17,476 bases of DNA from positions 1 through 17,476 of the forward strand of contig JADHVS010000084.1 in NCBI GenBank assembly GCA_016783865.1, written 5' to 3'. Below are positions 15,186-17,476 of this stretch, piece after piece. The notes under the pieces were generated by a model. That model saw nothing but the letters and a program-made list of their open reading frames with translations. It made no database searches and was not told where the DNA came from. Source of the stretch: Bacteroidales bacterium. GTDB lineage: Bacteria; Bacteroidota; Bacteroidia; Bacteroidales; SM23-62. Positions within the stretch are counted from its first letter, which is position 1. The number at the start of each line of letters is the position of its first letter. Made by a program: the position numbers and the translations under genes.

Positions 15186-16172
15186 ATGGATCCATCCTTC
15201 CTTCAACATATCTTTAAAATACATTCTGACCGGGAATTTGAGGAATTAGCCCTGGAAGTGTTCAGGTTCCAGGCCAGGGAAAACAAAGTGTATTCGAAAT
15301 ACCTGGGACTGGTGGGGATTAATCCTTATAGCATCGACAGCCTTGCACAAATTCCTTTTCTTCCAATTGAAATTTTTAAGTACCATAAAGTGCTAACCGG
15401 TGATAAACCACCCAGGATCGTTTTTGAAAGCAGTGGCACTGCCGGTACCGGGGTGAGCAAACATTATGTGGTTGATCCTGATCTCTATCATAAAAGCCTG
15501 AACCAATGCTTTAACCTGTTTTACCAGTCACCCGAAAATTACAGTATTCTGGCTTTGTTGCCCTCCTACCTGGAAAGGGATAATTCTTCACTTGTGTATA
15601 TGGCCGAACAGCTCATCCAACAGAGTCACCATGATTCAAGTGGCTTCTACCTCGATAATTATTCATCGTTGAATAAAATCCTCCTCAGTTCAGAGAAAAA
15701 TAAAACACCTGCCATCTTGCTCGGAGTAAGTTTTGCGCTGGTTGAATTCGCACAACAATTCCCTGTACCCCTGAATCATACTATAGTTATAGAAACAGGC
15801 GGGATGAAAGGTAAAAGGGAAGAAATGACAAGGGATGCGTTGCACTCCCTGCTCAAAGATAGTTTTAAGACAGGCGAGATACATTCAGAATACGGCATGA
15901 CTGAATTACTGAGCCAGGCATATTCTTCGGGAGAAGGTATTTTCAGATCACCGCCCTGGATGAAAATTCTCATCCGGGATATCCACGATCCATTTAATTA
16001 TCTGGATGACAATATTTCTGGCGGAATCAATATCATCGACTTGGCCAATGTCTGGTCCTGTTCTTTCATATCAACTCAGGATATCGGTAAAACACTTCCA
16101 GGAGGCGGATTTGAAGTCCTTGGAAGATTTGATCACAGCGACCTCAGGGGCTGCAACCTGATGATAGAATAA
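15186..16172 (+). CDS. LuxE-like acyl-adenylating enzyme (ANL superfamily)
   Basis: 328 residues resembling the LuxE/acyl-protein synthetase domain. Adenylate-forming motifs are visible: SSGTAGTGVSKH (82-93, phosphate loop), SEYGMTELLSQAYS (234-247, A5-like core with aromatic and Thr/Glu), TQDIG (297-301, with the Asp that holds ribose) and GRFDHSDLRGCN (313-324, A8-like hinge). The protein stops just after that hinge, so the small C-terminal lid found in full acyl-CoA synthetases is nearly absent, as in LuxE. It probably activates a carboxylic acid as an acyl-AMP, but substrate and acceptor are unknown. No luxC, luxD, acyl carrier or reductase gene is adjacent. The ATG at 15186 is preceded by AAAGAG at about 10 nt. 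Confidence 0.85.
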   Translation: MDPSFLQHIFKIHSDREFEELALEVFRFQARENKVYSKYLGLVGINPYSIDSLAQIPFLPIEIFKYHKVLTGDKPPRIVFESSGTAGTGVSKHYVVDPDLYHKSLNQCFNLFYQSPENYSILALLPSYLERDNSSLVYMAEQLIQQSHHDSSGFYLDNYSSLNKILLSSEKNKTPAILLGVSFALVEFAQQFPVPLNHTIVIETGGMKGKREEMTRDALHSLLKDSFKTGEIHSEYGMTELLSQAYSSGEGIFRSPPWMKILIRDIHDPFNYLDDNISGGINIIDLANVWSCSFISTQDIGKTLPGGGFEVLGRFDHSDLRGCNLMIE

Positions 16173-16185
16173 GATTTATAAGGTC

Positions 16186-16245
16186 ATTCTGAATTTACCT
16201 GCCTGCCGGTTTACCTGCCGGAGGTAATCAGGCAGGTTTCAGAAT
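16186..16245. repeat. Nested palindrome between convergent genes
   Basis: attctgaa (16186-16193) plus acctgcctg (16197-16205) pair with caggcaggt (16229-16237) plus ttcagaat (16238-16245): 17 bp of perfect complementarity, with three extra T on the left. Inside lies a second hairpin, ttacct-gccgg-aggtaa (16211-16227). It sits between the LuxE-like gene (ending 16172) and the peptidase gene (ending 16336), which face each other, so it may serve as a bidirectional terminator. It also resembles the REP-like palindromes common in Bacteroidota intergenic DNA. Confidence 0.75.
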
Positions 16246-16335
16246 CTAACTATCAAACAGTTACAGATCCTGATCCGCCAGCTGGAGGACAGGATAACGA
16301 AATGTTGTTAAGGATGACAAAATACTGCAAGCCTT

Positions 16336-17431
16336 TTATAATCCCAACTTTTCCTTTATTTCACCTGGAATAGCATCTACATGTACCATGATGGCAATAG
16401 TATGCAGCCTCACATACGATGTTGACATATATAATTTCCCGCCGAACTCATTGCTTTTCTCGCCCCAGGAATTTTTCGTCAGATAATATTTGGTCCCGTT
16501 TTTATCTGTCGCACTTCCCACAATATGCATCAGGTGGTCGTCGGTGGATTGAAAGCTTTCAAAGGCATTCTGCCTGACAGACTGGGTAATAGCCTTTTCC
16601 ATAACCGGTCCGGATGAAAGATCCAGGCCTTCACTATCTTCTTCAGGTACGGCAGCAATCCCGGCAGCGTGGGAAAATCCCTTCTCAGAAACATCACCAT
16701 CCCAGCATACGGTAAAACCATTATCCAGCGACAGGTTGTAATAGAGATCATGAGACCAGTTGTCGGGCACTTCCAGAACAAAGGGCTCATTAAAGGAAGC
16801 ATGTGAATAGGATGTGATCTCGACATAATCGGTCGCATCAAAACCAGTGGATGAAACAAACTGGACAGGAGAGATTTTATCGCCGCTGAAACTAAATTTC
16901 TCAGGCATCACACCCAGGTAAGTGTCCAGGATGGTTGCGTAGGCAGCCGGCCAGGTTGATGAAGGGTTCCTTCCTTTTAATAATCCATCGAGAAATCCTT
17001 TCAAAACCGATGATAACTCTGAATGATTGTGGACCTTTGAGTCATACTGAATTCCATGGTATGCTTCCTCAGTAATAAAACCAAATTCCTTATATTACAT
17101 TCAGCACATCGTGGGCCTGGCCTCCCTGGCCAAAGTTATTATTACCATGAAACTTAACATAGCGCTCTGCCTTATCCTCATAGGCATACCTGACAAAATA
17201 CATTTCTGACAGATCCGGGGATTCTTCCCCCAGCCTTATTAGTTCGGATTCAATGAAGGACGTAGTGGCAAAGCTCCAGCAGGTACCCGTTCTGTCCTGG
17301 CTTTTCAAAGGTGTGTTCTTCAATTCATTGACCTTTTTGAAGTCATATCCCGAATAGTCCTGAGCAAAAGCAGTGCTCAGACCGATACTGGTAATTACAA
17401 CAAGCACTAAAATCTGAATACGTTTTAACAT
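16336..17431 (-). pseudogene. Secreted papain-type (C1) cysteine peptidase, split by a one-base frameshift
   Basis: Two minus-strand frames together encode one peptidase. The first (17431-17090) has a Sec signal peptide (MLKRIQILVLVVITSIGLST, likely cut after AFA) and the catalytic Cys51 in SQDRTGTCWSFATTSFIESE. It ends early at TAA 17090-17092, right after DVLNVI. The next frame reads on without a break as KEFGFITEEAYHG (from 17089), and holds the catalytic His (LMHIVG) and Asn (YLTKNSWGEKS). The total, 1096 nt, is 365 codons plus one base, so a single extra base near 17092 explains everything. The repaired product would be about 364 residues, similar to Bacteroidota bleomycin-hydrolase-like C1 peptidases that act in the periplasm. 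A sequencing or assembly error is possible; the break is not in a long homopolymer. Apparent starts in the second frame (such as TTG at 17004) are internal. Confidence 0.88.
17090..17095 (-). other. Frameshift site in the C1 peptidase gene
   Basis: The minus strand reads GTA ATA TAA GG. Dropping the T at 17092 gives GTA ATA AAG GAA (V-I-K-E) and joins the two peptidase frames. The sequence after it runs open to the stop at 16336, and all three catalytic residues survive across the joined frame. Confidence 0.8.
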
Positions 17432-17476
17432 GATCTTGTATTTATTTTTAAGTAAAAAATGTACGAACTATTAATG

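Noticed and set aside
16336..17004. Separate gene starting at the TTG at 17004
   Set aside because: The frame continues open upstream as recognisable peptidase sequence to 17089, so this is an internal codon of the frameshifted gene.

Overview
The window reads as chromosomal DNA from a member of the Bacteroidota, probably an uncultured environmental Bacteroidales/Marinilabiliales-type lineage. The gliding/type IX secretion (T9SS) proteins SprE/PorW, PorX and GldH are restricted to this phylum. The Bacteroidota-style TAnnTTTG promoter element upstream of pgk and the mostly weak Shine-Dalgarno sites agree with this. No phage, IS element, CRISPR array, rRNA or tRNA gene was seen.

Layout. (i) 2-1174 (+): C-terminal end of a large, probably outer-membrane beta-rich protein, cut by the left edge. 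(ii) 1224-13712 (-): a 12.5-kb block in which every gene points the same way. In transcription order it runs holB, ricT/PSP1, gldH, trmB, an alkyltransferase-like (ATL) gene; then, after a repeat-filled 311-bp gap, mrp and nfu; then sprE/porW; then porX, tsaE, ald and a small lipoprotein. Close spacing and one overlap suggest at least four transcription units. (iii) 13713-13922: a divergent intergenic region with an imperfect inverted repeat and the pgk promoter. (iv) 13923-16172 (+): pgk and a LuxE-like acyl-adenylating enzyme. (v) 16173-16335: a convergent gap holding a nested palindrome. (vi) 16336-17431 (-): a secreted papain-type (C1) peptidase split by a one-base frameshift.

How the genes fit together. 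The clearest theme is cell-surface secretion and gliding: porX (response regulator with a PglZ phosphodiesterase domain), sprE/porW (TPR lipoprotein of the T9SS) and gldH (gliding lipoprotein) are interleaved with housekeeping genes for tRNA modification (tsaE, trmB), Fe-S assembly (mrp, nfu), DNA replication/repair (holB, ATL) and central metabolism (ald, pgk). Nothing here amounts to a wholly new system. The points worth a second look are the predicted catalytic-residue change in TrmB (Asp to Gly), the Cys-less ATL protein, the Mrp protein lacking its usual CxxC, a 27-bp tandem repeat directly upstream of mrp, four different palindromic intergenic repeats, the stand-alone LuxE-like enzyme, and the frameshifted peptidase.
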